DNA of 64,000 nucleotides from Vicia villosa. Its lineage: Eukaryota > Streptophyta > Magnoliopsida > Fabales > Fabaceae. The stretch covers positions 143,731,097-143,795,096 of the forward strand of contig NC_081183.1 in the NCBI RefSeq assembly GCF_029867415.1, given 5' to 3'. The translations under genes and the position numbers were made by a program. Below are positions 10,376 to 20,963 of the stretch, in pieces. The notes below the pieces were generated by a model that worked only from the letters and a program-made list of their open reading frames with translations, was not told where the DNA came from and searched no databases. Numbering within the stretch: position 1 is the first letter of the stretch; each line of letters starts with the position of its first letter.

Positions 10376-12463
10376 TTGTTAATTTTTCAGGATTTTACTT
10401 CTTAGAAGGATCCAGCGCAGCTAGCTTCACATGTGACCATGGTGGACCCTCAAGACGTCACCATCAGATCGTCAGCTCCTCCAAATCCAACGCATCTGGA
10501 AAAGAAGAATATGCCGCAGACCCTCAAGCCAGCCACACTAGATTACATGCTGAGTTTTTTTAATTTCTTTTACTTTCAATTATTAACTTGCTTATTTTTA
10601 TTGATTTCTATATTGTTTTTTTTCAATATTTCTCTTTTCATAAATTTGTTCTAATTTTCTTCTCTATTCATAAAAACAAACAAACAATAAATATTTATTA
10701 TTAATAATTTCTTTTATGTGATTAAATGAATTAATTTAATTGTTTAACTATTTAAGTAATTATCAAGGTTTTTATTAAATGATAAAAAATACATATTAAG
10801 GTTAGAGGATTTAATCGAAACCTAATTTTCACCGATTTAATTAATTAGGTTGAAAAACCAATAAATAATTAAATTGATTTTATTTATTATATTAAATTTA
10901 GTCAATTCGTACCCTAATCAGGGTTTACGAAGATCATGTCATACACTGAATATTTCTTTTCCATGCCTTGTTCAGGGTCAACTTTTCAAGTGTCTTCCGA
11001 CTACGCGCCATGCCAATCGAAAAGCTAAGTATTCTCTTTAACTCAAAGTCTATTTTGTTTCCTTTTATTAGGGTTCATCATTTAAACGAACTGTGCATAC
11101 ATTCACCCCCTCTCTCTGCCTTTGCCACTTTTCAGGGTTTACCTCCGAGGCTTCCCGCCAACCATATCAGATCAAATTCGAAGCTAAGTTCCCAACTTGT
11201 TTTATTTTTATTTAACACTACTTTATTTTCATTTAAATTTAAAGTCATTTATTTTTATTTCTGCCTTTCAAATTAAAATAAGATTTGCCTCTATAATTAA
11301 TGAATTAGCCATACACTCACTACATCCTTTTTCTTTATGCCCAACTTTTCAGGTTTTATCGTCAGGAGCCTCCGCCCATGCGCTCCACTGATCAAAAGCT
11401 AAGTTTTTAGTCTTTTCTTATCCAATTTGACCTTTATTTTATTTCATTATTTTTTGCCTTTTTGCCCAAAAATAAGGTTTGGTTCGAACAATCAATGCAC
11501 TCACTGTTTTCTTTTTTCCTTAATGGTCAGGGTCAATGCTTCATGCTCAAGGCAAACCTCTGCCCATCAACCTTCATCAATCAAAGCCAAAGGTTTGTCA
11601 AACTGCCAAAGCTACAGACGTTGGTAACCCTAAACCTTACTTTTTATTACTTATGTCAAACCCTATTAAGGGATCCGCTGGTTTCATTGTCCCCTTCCCC
11701 ATTATTATGTAACTGTTTACTGGTTGTATTGATTGGCCTTGAAGGCACTTAAATTGTGATATTATTTTTACTGCGTGGTTAGTAATTTAGGGAGTGCAAA
11801 CCATGAATTGAACATAGATCACCTAACTACAAGATAAATGCAATCGAAGTTAACCACGTGATTGTTGCACCCACACACCTTTAGGGTAATCCCTCTGGTT
11901 GCCTTTGTTGCCTTGTTGCCTTTAAGTGTACTAAATAGTCAAAAGTCCCTCGATTCCGGGGATACCTAAAGCAAAACAAATGTTGCCCTCAGTTCATTAT
12001 CATCAATGTTGTCGCTCGATGCTGCCTCGGAAAAATAAGGATGATTGTCCTATTGCTAAGGTATCCTCGCATGATGCCTAAAAAGATTAATGACTATTAT
12101 ATCCTTCCCTTAGACTACCTGCCCTCTTTATGGCATGGGACAGTCTTATGGCGAATGATAACTCGATGACCCTTTCAAATCCAATTGAAAGACTTCCTGC
12201 CCTCTCATGGTATGGATAGATCCTTTCGCCTCGAAAAGCTAAAAGAACAAATTTCTAAACTTAGGGTAGTTGCTATTAATTGCTTGCTCTAAAATTCAAA
12301 ACTCCTTTCCCACTCTTTTCAAATCAATTTTAAAAAGACTACGCTTATTTACAAGCTAAAGTTCTTTTTTCAAAGTTTTTACTTTTCACACCTCCTTTTC
12401 AAACAAATCAAACGAACAAGTGAGCTAAGCAATTAAGAGCCCATGGATAACCATGGATGCAAA

Positions 12464-12508
12464 GGGTGCCTTACACCTTCCCTTTGTATAACCTACCCCC
12501 CGAACTCA
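12464..12508 (+). promoter_or_regulatory. Conserved C-rich module of the nested LTR
   Basis: It reads GGTGCCTTACACCTTCCC followed by CCCCCCGAACTC and, 60 bp on, a GGTGGCGACTC block. It matches the order of the equivalent module in the host Ogre LTR (2453-2520, minus strand). Conservation between two otherwise different LTRs suggests a functional site. Confidence 0.4.
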
Positions 12509-12626
12509 AAATCTTTCAAAGGTCTTTCCTGTTCTTTTTGCCTTTCCTAATTGGATAAAATAAAAGTCGGTGGCGACTCTTGCTTAACCGCGACATTTTG
12601 ATTAAAAGTCAGTTCACCGTATTACA

Positions 12627-14735
12627 GAAGACAATGTGGCTAATGCATCAGCCATCTGATTCTCATCTCGAGGGATGTGGTGGAATTCAACTTTGTTGAA
12701 GAATGTCAATAACCTTCTGGCGTAATCTTTGTAAGGAATTAAACCAGGATGACGAGTTTCCCATTCTCCTTTAATCTGATTAATCACAAGCGCAGAATCT
12801 CCATAAACATCAAGAATCTTAATTCTCAGATTAATGGCCTCTTCAAGTCCCGTGATGCAAGCTTCATACTCAGCAATATTATTCGTACAATCAAAACATA
12901 TCCTTGCAGTGAAAGGTACATGTGATCCATGCGGAGTGATGATAATGGCGCCAATTCCATGGCCATGAACATTAGAAGCTCCATCAAAAATTAAACCCCA
13001 CTTGGATTCAGGATCTGGTCCTTCTTCTGGCAATGGTTCATCCCAATCTTGAGATCTCAAATACATTATATCTTCATCTGGGAAGTCCATTCTGATAGAT
13101 TGACGATCATCAATTGGTTGGTGAGCGAGGTACTCTGCCAACACACTTCCTTTCACAGCTTTCTGAGCTCGATATTCAATATCATATTCTGATAACAACA
13201 TTTGCCAGCGAGCAATCCTTCCAGTTAATGCAGGTTTCTCAAATACATACTTGATTGGATCCATTTTGGAAATCAATAGGGTGGTGTGGTTCAACATATA
13301 CTGTCTCAGTCGGCGAGCAGCCCACACCAAAGCACAGCAAGTTTTCTCAAGCAGCGAGTATCTTGTTTCGCACTCGGTAAACTTTTTGCTAAGGTAGTAT
13401 ATTGCATACTCTTTTCGACCAGACTCGTCATGCTGACCCAACACGCATCCCATTGAATTCTCAAGCACTGTAAGATACATAATCAAAGGCCTTCCCTCAG
13501 CTGGAGGGAGCAAAATGGGAGGTTCAAGCAGATATTCTTTGATGTTGTCAAAAGCTTTCTGACAATCTTCATTCCACACACATCCCTGATTTTTCTTTAA
13601 CAACTTGAAGATTGGCTCACAGGTAGCAGTCATATTGGAAATGAACCTGGAGATATAATTCAGACGTCCGAGGAAACCTCTCACTTGTTTCTCAGTCTTT
13701 GGTGCTGGCATTTCCTGAATTGCTTTGACTTTATCAGGATCTACTTCAATTCCTCTCTGACTGACAATGAAACCCAATAATTTTCCAGAACGGACACCAA
13801 AAGTGCATTTGTTTGGATTTAAGCGGAGACGATACTTTCTCAAACGCTGAAACAACTTTAAAAGATCTTCCATGTGCCCCTCCTCTGATTGGGACTTGGC
13901 AATCATGTCATCCACATAGACCTCAATTTCTTTGTGCATCATATCATGGAAAAGAGTGGTCATGGCCCTCTGATACGTCGCACCAGCATTCTTCAACCCA
14001 AAAGGCATCACTTTGTAACAGAATGTCCCCCATGGTGTAATAAAAGTTGTCTTTTCCATGTCTTCAGGTGCCATCTTAATCTGGTTGTATCCTGAAAAAC
14101 CATCCATGAAGGAGAAGACCTCAAACTTTGTAGTGCTATCTACCAACATATCAATGTGGGGTAGAGGAAAATCATCTTTCGGACTGGCTTTATTTAAATC
14201 TCTATAATCAACACACATGCGAACTTTTCCGTCTTTCTTCGGAACGGGCACGATATTGGCAATCCATTGAGGATATACAGAAGTGACAAGGAAACCTGCA
14301 TCTATCTATTTCAAGACCTCATTCTTAATCTTTTCTGCCATATCAGGATGACTTCTCCTCAACTTTTGCTTGACAGGAGGACATTCAGGTTTCAACGGCA
14401 AACGATGCTCCACAATATCTGTGTCCAACCCAGGCATATCTTGGTAGGACCACGCAAAAATGTCAACATACTCTTTAAGAAGCTCTACCATCCTCTTCTT
14501 AACATCTTGACCAAGCAGTGTCCCAATCTTGACTTCCTTTTTATCCTCTTCAGAACCCAAGTTGATGACTTCTAATGGCTCTTTATACGGCTGAATGGTG
14601 TCTTCCTCGTGCTCAAGCAGTCGGGAAATCTCATCAGGAATACATTCATCACTCTCTTCTTCCGCCTCATACACAGGACACTCGAAGTTGGGAGAGGGCG
14701 CAGGGTCATTACTTTCAACGGTTTTATTGATTAAT
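12627..14735 (-). pseudogene. Ogre pol exon 2: reverse transcriptase and RNase H
   Basis: This exon begins after the predicted intron acceptor at 14736. An acidic N-terminal stretch leads into an RT-upstream segment (DIFAWSYQDMPG), then the RT core with PVPKKDGK, VDYRDLNKA, PFGLKNAGATYQ and the catalytic VYVDDM, then an RNase H with IFDGASN, AEYEA and GDS. One TAG (14306-14308) replaces the glutamine of the EVLK-Q-IDAGF segment, a single C-to-T change. The frame is cut at ALATLSS by the nested solo LTR (TSD at 12627-12631) and continued in integrase at 8866. Otherwise it looks undamaged. Confidence 0.92.
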
Positions 14736-15001
14736 CTGCACAAATGATTATTATTTCAGGAAAAGGAAAGATATATGCAAACATGTAATCGTGCAGATTA
14801 TGGAAAATGAAAACATTTTGTAAGGTTTTTTGTGTTACCACTTTCCAGAAAAAGCAAAAAGATAAAAAGCATGTATATGCAGAAACAAAATGACTTTTAT
14901 TGATGATTTTAATGTTTAAAACAAGCAGAAAAAAGCCCCAACAACTTCACTTTCATCTTGGGCAGAATGAAAGGATTTTGAAAAACATAAAAGCAAATTA
15001 C
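14736..15001 (-). other. Predicted intron between protease and reverse transcriptase
   Basis: On the element strand the donor is AA|GTAATT at 15002/15001 and the acceptor TTTGTGCAG at 14736, giving a 266-bp intron. The gag-protease stop codon TAA (14998-15000) lies inside it. Splicing joins phase-2 AA to A, yielding lysine and an uninterrupted frame HVSK-LINKTVES. A spliced pol at this position is a known Ogre trait. Splicing itself is predicted, not shown. Confidence 0.75.
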
Positions 15002-18000
15002 TTTGAGACATGAGTACACTCAGGAATATCAATGGTGATCCAATTCTTAATCATCTTTCCATGGGTCACAAAGTTTGGCACTTCTGGCTCTGGTTCGTCT
15101 TCAATAATAGCGTTCACCTCTGGAAGAGTCGGATGTAGAAACCCAGCACTATGAAACATTTCCTGATAAGGACGAAAAGCAGATTCAGGCTTCATCACAG
15201 ACTTGTCTGAGGCAGAAAATCCCAGAGCAACTCTATTCTTGTTCTCTTGCAGACTCACCACTTGTCCCCAAACTCCTGAATGTCCATTCTGAACTACCAG
15301 TTGAGCATCTTTGAAGGAGGCAATGGAAGCTTCATCCTTTTTGAATTCATCATTAACAGACAGGGCTTGGAATGCAGTTCTAATGACTACTTCATCAGCC
15401 TCTATGGTACAGAACGAAGAGAGATGACTAATTAGCAAAGCTTGTTCTCCATTCACAACAACCATCTTTCCATCTTTCACAAATTTCAACTTTTGGTGGA
15501 GAGTCGAAGTAACTGCCCCAGCTTCGTGGATCCACGGGCGTCCCAATAAGCAACTGTACGTAGGGAAAATGTCCATCACTTGAAAAGTAATCTTGAAGAC
15601 AAATGGTCCAATACCAATAGGCAAATCAACCTCTCCAACCACTGATTTCTTCGATCCATCAAAAGCCTTGACAATCACATTACTGAATCTCATTGGTGTA
15701 CCACCATAAGACAGCTTGGCGAGAGTGGATTTTGGCATGACATTCAGAGATGATCCAGTATCAATCAACACATTAGACATTGAGTCCTCTTTGCAACTGA
15801 CGGAGATATGCAAAGCCAAATTATGATTTCTTCCTTCCTCAGGCAAATCTTCATCACTGAAGCTCAAATTGTTACATGCAGTGATATTGCTCACAACCCC
15901 ATTAAACTGATCCAGCGTCACATCATGATCCACAAAGGCTTGATCAAGTATCTTCATTAAAGAATCCCTATGAGCAGGAGAACTCGTCAGCAGTTCCATT
16001 ATAGAGATCTTGTATGGAGTGCGATGCAACTGATCCACAATCTTATAATCACTCATCTTGATAAGCTTCAAAATCTCATCCATCTCCTTTCCTGAAGATG
16101 ACTCAGCATTCACTTTTGTCGCATCATTATTGTTCACAGGCACTTGAGTAGGATTCCTCTGGACATCCACAACTGTTTGGGGCTGAGTAAAAACTCGTCC
16201 ACTTCTAGTCACTCTACTAACATCTGCTATATTCTCAACAGAAGACAGAGGCTTAATCTCAACTTCTTTTCCAGCTTCCAACATGGTGGCATTGTATCTG
16301 TAGGGTACAACTTTATCAGAACTATAAGGTACAGATCCAGGCAAACATATCACAGGAGGTTCCACAGCAGCTTTGCCATAATAACCAATCTCTACACATT
16401 CCGGGATTTCAAAGCATGGTTCGATCACATTGACATCATCTTCATCTCTATCCCTCAGAATCTCAATAAGCCTTTGATCTATCATCTCTTGCAAATCTCT
16501 TTTCACAATGTAACACCCTCGAGGATTAACTGAACAAATCCTACAAGCAGCATGATTATGCTCATAATGACTGTACTCACACAGAGTGGCATGTATCTCT
16601 ACCAATGATCCTCTGATGTGTTCCACACGATAAATCTTATACTTCCCAGGGCATCCATGCACCATATTCACAGCAGACGCTTCATGAGTTGGCAACGGAT
16701 TGTTCTTCACATTTGGGCCAATATCACGGAAAGAAAGCATTCCAGAACGGACCAATCTCTGAACTTCATTCTTCAAAGGCCAACAATTATCGAGGTCACG
16801 CCCAGGAGCGTTCTGATGAAAAGCACACGTGGCATCAGCTTTATACCACCAAGGGAGTTTCTCTGGCACAGGAGGTGGTGACCTTGGTTGAACCAGCTTC
16901 TTATGAATTAGAGCAGGATACAATTCAGTGTACGTCATAGGGATAGGATCAACATTAACCCGAGGATACGGATTCCGCCTTGCTGGTTGTTGATTAACAG
17001 GAGCCACAGGTACTGAATTCACAACAGGAGTCACTGACGCCACTTGTTGAGATTGATTTCTGAATCGATTATTCCTCCCATGAGAAACAGCATTAGCATC
17101 TGATTCCTTCTTCTTCTGGAGTGAAGAACCATACTTCTTTGCACCACCAGATGAATTGTCATTTCGAACCAGACGACCTTCTCGCACAGCTTCTTCCAAT
17201 CTAACACCCATTCCCACCATTTCAGTGAAGTCTACAGGAGCACTTGCGATCATCTTCTCATAGTAAAACGGACCAAGAGTCTTCAGAAAAATCTTAGTCA
17301 TCTCTTTTTCTTCCATCGGAGGAATCACTTGGGCGGCAACCTCACGCCATCTCTGAGCATATTCCTTGAAGGATTCTTTATCTTTCTGCATCATAGCTCG
17401 CAATTGATCTCTATCAGGAGCCATGTCCACATTATACTTGTATTGCTTCACAAACGCCTCAGCTAAGTCATTAAAAGTGCGAATATGGGTGCTATCAAGG
17501 CCCATATACCACTTAGAAGCAGCTCCAGTCAAACTATCTTGGAAATAGTGAATCAACAGACGTTGATCATCAGTGTGAGTGGACATCTTTCTCACATACA
17601 TCACCAAATGTGCCTGAGGGCAGGAATTTCCTTTATATTTCTCAAATTCAGGCAGCTTGAACTTAGCAGGCACTTTCACATTGGGAACAAGGCAAAGATC
17701 ATGCACATTCTTTCCAAACAGTTCTTTCCCACGCAAGGCTTTCATCTCTTTCTGCAGTTCTTCAAATTGATCTTGGAAACCATCCATTCTGTCATGAATT
17801 TCACTTGGAGCAGCATCATAAATGGGCTCTGGGACAAAAGGACCAGTATGAACAATAGGAGATGTGTTGACCATAACAGGAGTCAACGGACGAGTCATCT
17901 CAGGAACAGACAAATAACCTTCAGGCATGCCCCAGGGATATCCATTAGGCATTCGTTGCTGAGTAGCACCAACAGGAATAGCAGGAATGGTTGTAGCAGC

Positions 18001-18342
18001 AATTTCAGAAATCACAGTGGTCTGACCCTGAGCTTGGGCATTGGGAGGAGGAACCTGATTCTGATTCTGAGTCTGATTCTGAGCAGCCATCAACGTCTCA
18101 ACCAGAGCAGTGAGACGATCCACACCAGATCTCAAAGCAACAACCTCTTCACGCAGCTCACGATTCTCTTGTTCAAGACCTTCCATCTTCTTCTTGCAGT
18201 TAGCTCGAGTATTATACCGGTGAGACAGCTTGATTCTGTATGAAGAACACTGAATAAGACCTCGGGAATACTCTCGGAAGCAAGACCAAAAATGCAGAAT
18301 GATGCATGAAATGCAATGCAAATGTTTTTTATTAGTTTTCAA
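14998..18342 (-). CDS. Ogre gag-protease (ORF2)
   Basis: The open frame is 1114 codons. The likely start is MEGLEQENRELREEV at 18186, because upstream residues lack conservation features and the new N-terminus begins a coiled coil typical of Ogre gag. Order after that start: coiled coil, proline/glutamine-rich linker, retrotransposon gag domain around WYMGLDS...FVKQYK, a zinc-knuckle-like CAFHQNAPGRDLDNC, a second Cys/His cluster (CRICSVNPRGC), and an aspartic protease with LIDTGSSLNVMP (catalytic Asp at residue 861 of the full frame) and LGRPWI. The frame is intact. Its stop is predicted to be removed by splicing, fusing it to RT. Confidence 0.9.
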   Translation of the reverse strand: MKTNKKHLHCISCIILHFWSCFREYSRGLIQCSSYRIKLSHRYNTRANCKKKMEGLEQENRELREEVVALRSGVDRLTALVETLMAAQNQTQNQNQVPPPNAQAQGQTTVISEIAATTIPAIPVGATQQRMPNGYPWGMPEGYLSVPEMTRPLTPVMVNTSPIVHTGPFVPEPIYDAAPSEIHDRMDGFQDQFEELQKEMKALRGKELFGKNVHDLCLVPNVKVPAKFKLPEFEKYKGNSCPQAHLVMYVRKMSTHTDDQRLLIHYFQDSLTGAASKWYMGLDSTHIRTFNDLAEAFVKQYKYNVDMAPDRDQLRAMMQKDKESFKEYAQRWREVAAQVIPPMEEKEMTKIFLKTLGPFYYEKMIASAPVDFTEMVGMGVRLEEAVREGRLVRNDNSSGGAKKYGSSLQKKKESDANAVSHGRNNRFRNQSQQVASVTPVVNSVPVAPVNQQPARRNPYPRVNVDPIPMTYTELYPALIHKKLVQPRSPPPVPEKLPWWYKADATCAFHQNAPGRDLDNCWPLKNEVQRLVRSGMLSFRDIGPNVKNNPLPTHEASAVNMVHGCPGKYKIYRVEHIRGSLVEIHATLCEYSHYEHNHAACRICSVNPRGCYIVKRDLQEMIDQRLIEILRDRDEDDVNVIEPCFEIPECVEIGYYGKAAVEPPVICLPGSVPYSSDKVVPYRYNATMLEAGKEVEIKPLSSVENIADVSRVTRSGRVFTQPQTVVDVQRNPTQVPVNNNDATKVNAESSSGKEMDEILKLIKMSDYKIVDQLHRTPYKISIMELLTSSPAHRDSLMKILDQAFVDHDVTLDQFNGVVSNITACNNLSFSDEDLPEEGRNHNLALHISVSCKEDSMSNVLIDTGSSLNVMPKSTLAKLSYGGTPMRFSNVIVKAFDGSKKSVVGEVDLPIGIGPFVFKITFQVMDIFPTYSCLLGRPWIHEAGAVTSTLHQKLKFVKDGKMVVVNGEQALLISHLSSFCTIEADEVVIRTAFQALSVNDEFKKDEASIASFKDAQLVVQNGHSGVWGQVVSLQENKNRVALGFSASDKSVMKPESAFRPYQEMFHSAGFLHPTLPEVNAIIEDEPEPEVPNFVTHGKMIKNWITIDIPECTHVSK

Positions 18343-18469
18343 GGAACTTTTAAGACATTAATTGTAAACATTAGCAAAAACATCATAAAACATAACAATA
18401 TTCTTTCATTAGTAATGGAAAAGCATAAAAAAGGATTCAAAGATCCAAAATTACAAAACAAAGGAAAGG

Positions 18470-19978
18470 CTAAAAACTAGAAGGGAACACTTCTGATGAA
18501 GATCCAACTCCTCTTTGCAGCTTCCTACGGAGCTTCTCCAACTCATCTTCATAAAAGGCCTTCAAATGAGCATTCTCGACCATCAGCTTATCAGCAACTT
18601 CTTTCCATGCGACTGAATCTTCTTGTGGTCTCTTTCGCTTTTCACCATGTTGTCGGAGCAACTCTTCTTGATGGCGAATCTGATCCTCCTTTTCCATCAA
18701 CCAACCATCTTGGATATCAAGCATTTCATCCTTTTCTTTCAAGTGTATCTTCAACTCCTTGTTCTCAAACTCCAAAGCATCTCTTTCCGCTCTCAACTTA
18801 GCCACGAGCTCTAGATGTTCTTCACTACTTTCAACAGGAGTAGTGAGAGACAATGGTGGAGTAACGAGTAGAGAAGGCTCCTCGAGTAAATAAGGCATCT
18901 GAAAAGTGTGAGCTCTAGCTTGAACCCAATCAGTGTAGTCTTTGTGAGCAACACATTGTTTCGTTCCCAAATGTCTCTTCCTATCAACATGGTGCCAAGC
19001 ACGCACAAACCGATTTCTCATATCCGAATTTCCATCTTGATTAAGATAAAAGATTCCTGACACAAGAATACTAGCGGGTCGCTCCTTCATGGGGTAGCAA
19101 AATTGACGCCTTGCAAGAATGGGGTTGTAGGTAATTCCTCCTTGTATACCAAGAAGAGGTACATTAGGGAATTCTCCACAACGATCAATAATCTCACCAA
19201 TGTCATAAGCAGGATTGTACCAATGGATATTCCCATTAGTAAGAGGCATGATCTTCTGAGACCACGAGAGACCATCTGGATTGTTCAAGAAACTCTTAGC
19301 TTGAGGCAAGTGAGAAATAAACCACTTATAGAGCAAAGGAGTGCAACAATTGATAAGTCCACCTTTCTTATCATTCCTATGGTGAATGGAATGATAAGTA
19401 TCCCCAAGCAAAGTAGGTACAGGATTCCCAATCATGAAAATCCGAATAGCATTAACATCGACAAAGTTGTCAATGTTGGGAAAGAGTATCAAACCATAGA
19501 TGAGCAAGGCCAGAAATGTCTCAAAAGCAATCATACTTCCTTTACTAGCCAACATAGAAGCCTTTCCAATCAAGAACTTAGAAGTCAACCCCCAAATTCC
19601 TCCTTTTTTGGTCATATTTGCTTTTACATCTGATATCTTCAAATGAAGAAGCTCTGCTATCTCATCAACCTGAGGCTCTTTCTCCAAACCACTAAACGGT
19701 ATGTCATTCGTAACGGGCAAACCAATCCAATAAGAATACTCCTCCAAAGTGGGCATAAGCTGATAATCAGGAAAGGTGAAACAATGATAAACCGGGTCAT
19801 AAAACTGCACAAGAGTCTCAAGAATCCCTTTTTCCACTTTAGTCTTCAAGATAGAGATCAATTTCCCATAACGGCTTTTGAAGTTGTCAAGATTAGGAAC
19901 CAAAGTTGCTAGCTCTTTCAATTCTTTTGCACTTGAATTCCTGAAAGTGTACTTCTTGATGCTTCTCTTTTGATCCAT
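18470..19978 (-). CDS. Ogre ORF1 protein (DUF7745-like)
   Basis: An intact frame starts at MDQKRSIKKYTF (19978), giving about 502 residues. The frame is also open upstream to 20080, but that extension looks like leader. The N-terminal two thirds contain the conserved YWIGLP, GGIWGLTS and LALLIYGLILFPN segments seen in the extra ORF that precedes gag in Ogre elements. The C-terminal third is a charged coiled coil (LRAERDALEFENKELKIHLKEK). The function of this ORF is unknown in the family. It does not overlap gag, and about 280 bp separate the two. Confidence 0.85.
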   Translation of the reverse strand: MDQKRSIKKYTFRNSSAKELKELATLVPNLDNFKSRYGKLISILKTKVEKGILETLVQFYDPVYHCFTFPDYQLMPTLEEYSYWIGLPVTNDIPFSGLEKEPQVDEIAELLHLKISDVKANMTKKGGIWGLTSKFLIGKASMLASKGSMIAFETFLALLIYGLILFPNIDNFVDVNAIRIFMIGNPVPTLLGDTYHSIHHRNDKKGGLINCCTPLLYKWFISHLPQAKSFLNNPDGLSWSQKIMPLTNGNIHWYNPAYDIGEIIDRCGEFPNVPLLGIQGGITYNPILARRQFCYPMKERPASILVSGIFYLNQDGNSDMRNRFVRAWHHVDRKRHLGTKQCVAHKDYTDWVQARAHTFQMPYLLEEPSLLVTPPLSLTTPVESSEEHLELVAKLRAERDALEFENKELKIHLKEKDEMLDIQDGWLMEKEDQIRHQEELLRQHGEKRKRPQEDSVAWKEVADKLMVENAHLKAFYEDELEKLRRKLQRGVGSSSEVFPSSF

Positions 19979-20080
19979 AGTACCTGTGATGTTTACAAAA
20001 AATGTCTCTAAGTTCCTTGAAAACCATTTGTAAAGGACATTTTTTTTTATGAATGCATGAATGCATGGTTTATGCACCAA

Positions 20081-20762
20081 TCACAATCAAGAGCACACAA
20101 GATCACATCAAATCACACAAAATCACACAGTCCAGGTTCAAAGGTTCGACGTCACGAGCATAGAGCCATGGGTCTACCCATCCCACAAGGTATGTTCTAA
20201 GGAATTTTGTACCTGCCAATCGGGTTCTACAAAGGTTCCCAGAGTTTTCAATCTTCTATCGGATATTACCGGCACGCACAATTGCTCATGGGCGCCAATA
20301 ATATGCCTAAAAAGACCTCGTCTGAGCGTAGTATCGCATGACAACAAGCTCAAATTGGTACTTGATCTTGTTTCTGCACTACATCCTAAAAAGGCTTAGA
20401 TTGGTTAAAAGGGTTCTAGGCCATTCAGCTTCTACGGACACTCACTATTGAAAGTAATAGCGTTATCACGATGATTCGTAACAACCTCTACTACCTTCCA
20501 TGAGGCCTCCACTGATTGGGGTTCCACCATATGACGCTCATGGTAAGGATTGCTCCTGACATGCGACTATTGGTCTTACCACCTCCTATCTCAAGTTACT
20601 CACCAAAGTTCGGGTTAGAACTTTATCTCATCACAGAGGAACCATCGAGCACCAAAAAGAAAAAGAAAAAGAAAAAAAAAAGATAAACAAACAAAGCACA
20701 CAACAATATATACAGGTAAAAACACACAGATAAACAAAAATAGGCTTAACACACTTAAAACT
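20081..20762 (-). other. Ogre 5' leader, untranslated
   Basis: This region lies between the PBS and ORF1. It contains short CA-rich repeats (AATCACACAAAATCACACA near 20110) and no credible reading frame. Confidence 0.6.
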
Positions 20763-20783
20763 GGGTCCCCAGTGAAGTCGCCA
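20763..20783 (-). other. Primer-binding site of the Ogre
   Basis: Six bases inside the 5' LTR end the element strand reads TGGCGACTTCACTGGGGA, followed by CCC. It starts with the TGG expected for pairing to a tRNA CCA end. Ogre elements are known to use a tRNA-Arg-type site of this form. I could not check it against a tRNA set. Confidence 0.75.
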
Positions 20784-20789
20784 TTTTTC

Positions 20790-20963
20790 TGTAGCGGGGA
20801 AAATCTGATATCGAAGCCATGGGATTGACTCGAATCAATATTCCGTTTTGAAATCGCCACCGCGCTTTATTTTTTCAAAGGAAAAGGGAAAAGAACGTAA
20901 AACCCAAAGTTTTGTTTTTAAAACAAGAAAGAGAACTCAGGTTCGGGTGTTGATTATATGAGG
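20790..20963 (-). repeat. Truncated 5' LTR of the Ogre (174 bp left)
   Basis: This segment is identical by eye to 2307-2480, the 3'-terminal end of the LTR. Homology stops abruptly after TTATATGAGG at 20963 and unrelated sequence begins. About 3.1 kb of LTR and the right-hand TSD are missing. Confidence 0.93.

Larger units (their letters stand above)
8872..12626 (+). mobile_element. Solo LTR of a second Ogre-like family nested in Ogre pol
   Basis: This 3755-bp segment starts TGTCATACCCCAAAATTTGC and ends CACCGTATTACA, flanked by a perfect 5-bp duplication GAAGA. The start is typical of legume Ogre-type LTRs, but the body is unrelated to the 3.3-kb LTR apart from a conserved C-rich module near its end. 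It carries no internal region, PBS or coding sequence, so it is a solo LTR left by LTR-LTR recombination. It lies in opposite orientation to its host Ogre and cuts the pol frame between RNase H and integrase. Removing it and one TSD copy restores the frame. Confidence 0.92.
2307..20963 (-). mobile_element. Ogre-type Ty3/gypsy LTR retrotransposon, copy A, 5' LTR truncated
   Basis: This is an 18.7-kb element on the minus strand. Read right to left it has a 174-bp 5' LTR stub, a PBS, ORF1 (DUF7745-like), gag-protease, a 266-bp intron, reverse transcriptase/RNase H, integrase, a repeat-rich 3' UTR, a polypurine tract and a complete 3.3-kb 3' LTR. An extra ORF before gag, a spliced pol, large LTRs and a minisatellite-bearing 3' UTR are known hallmarks of Ogre in the Tat lineage. 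Coding damage is light: one TAG in pol and one nested solo LTR. With a full 5' LTR the element would be about 21.8 kb before the nested insertion is removed. It is not autonomous now. Confidence 0.93.
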
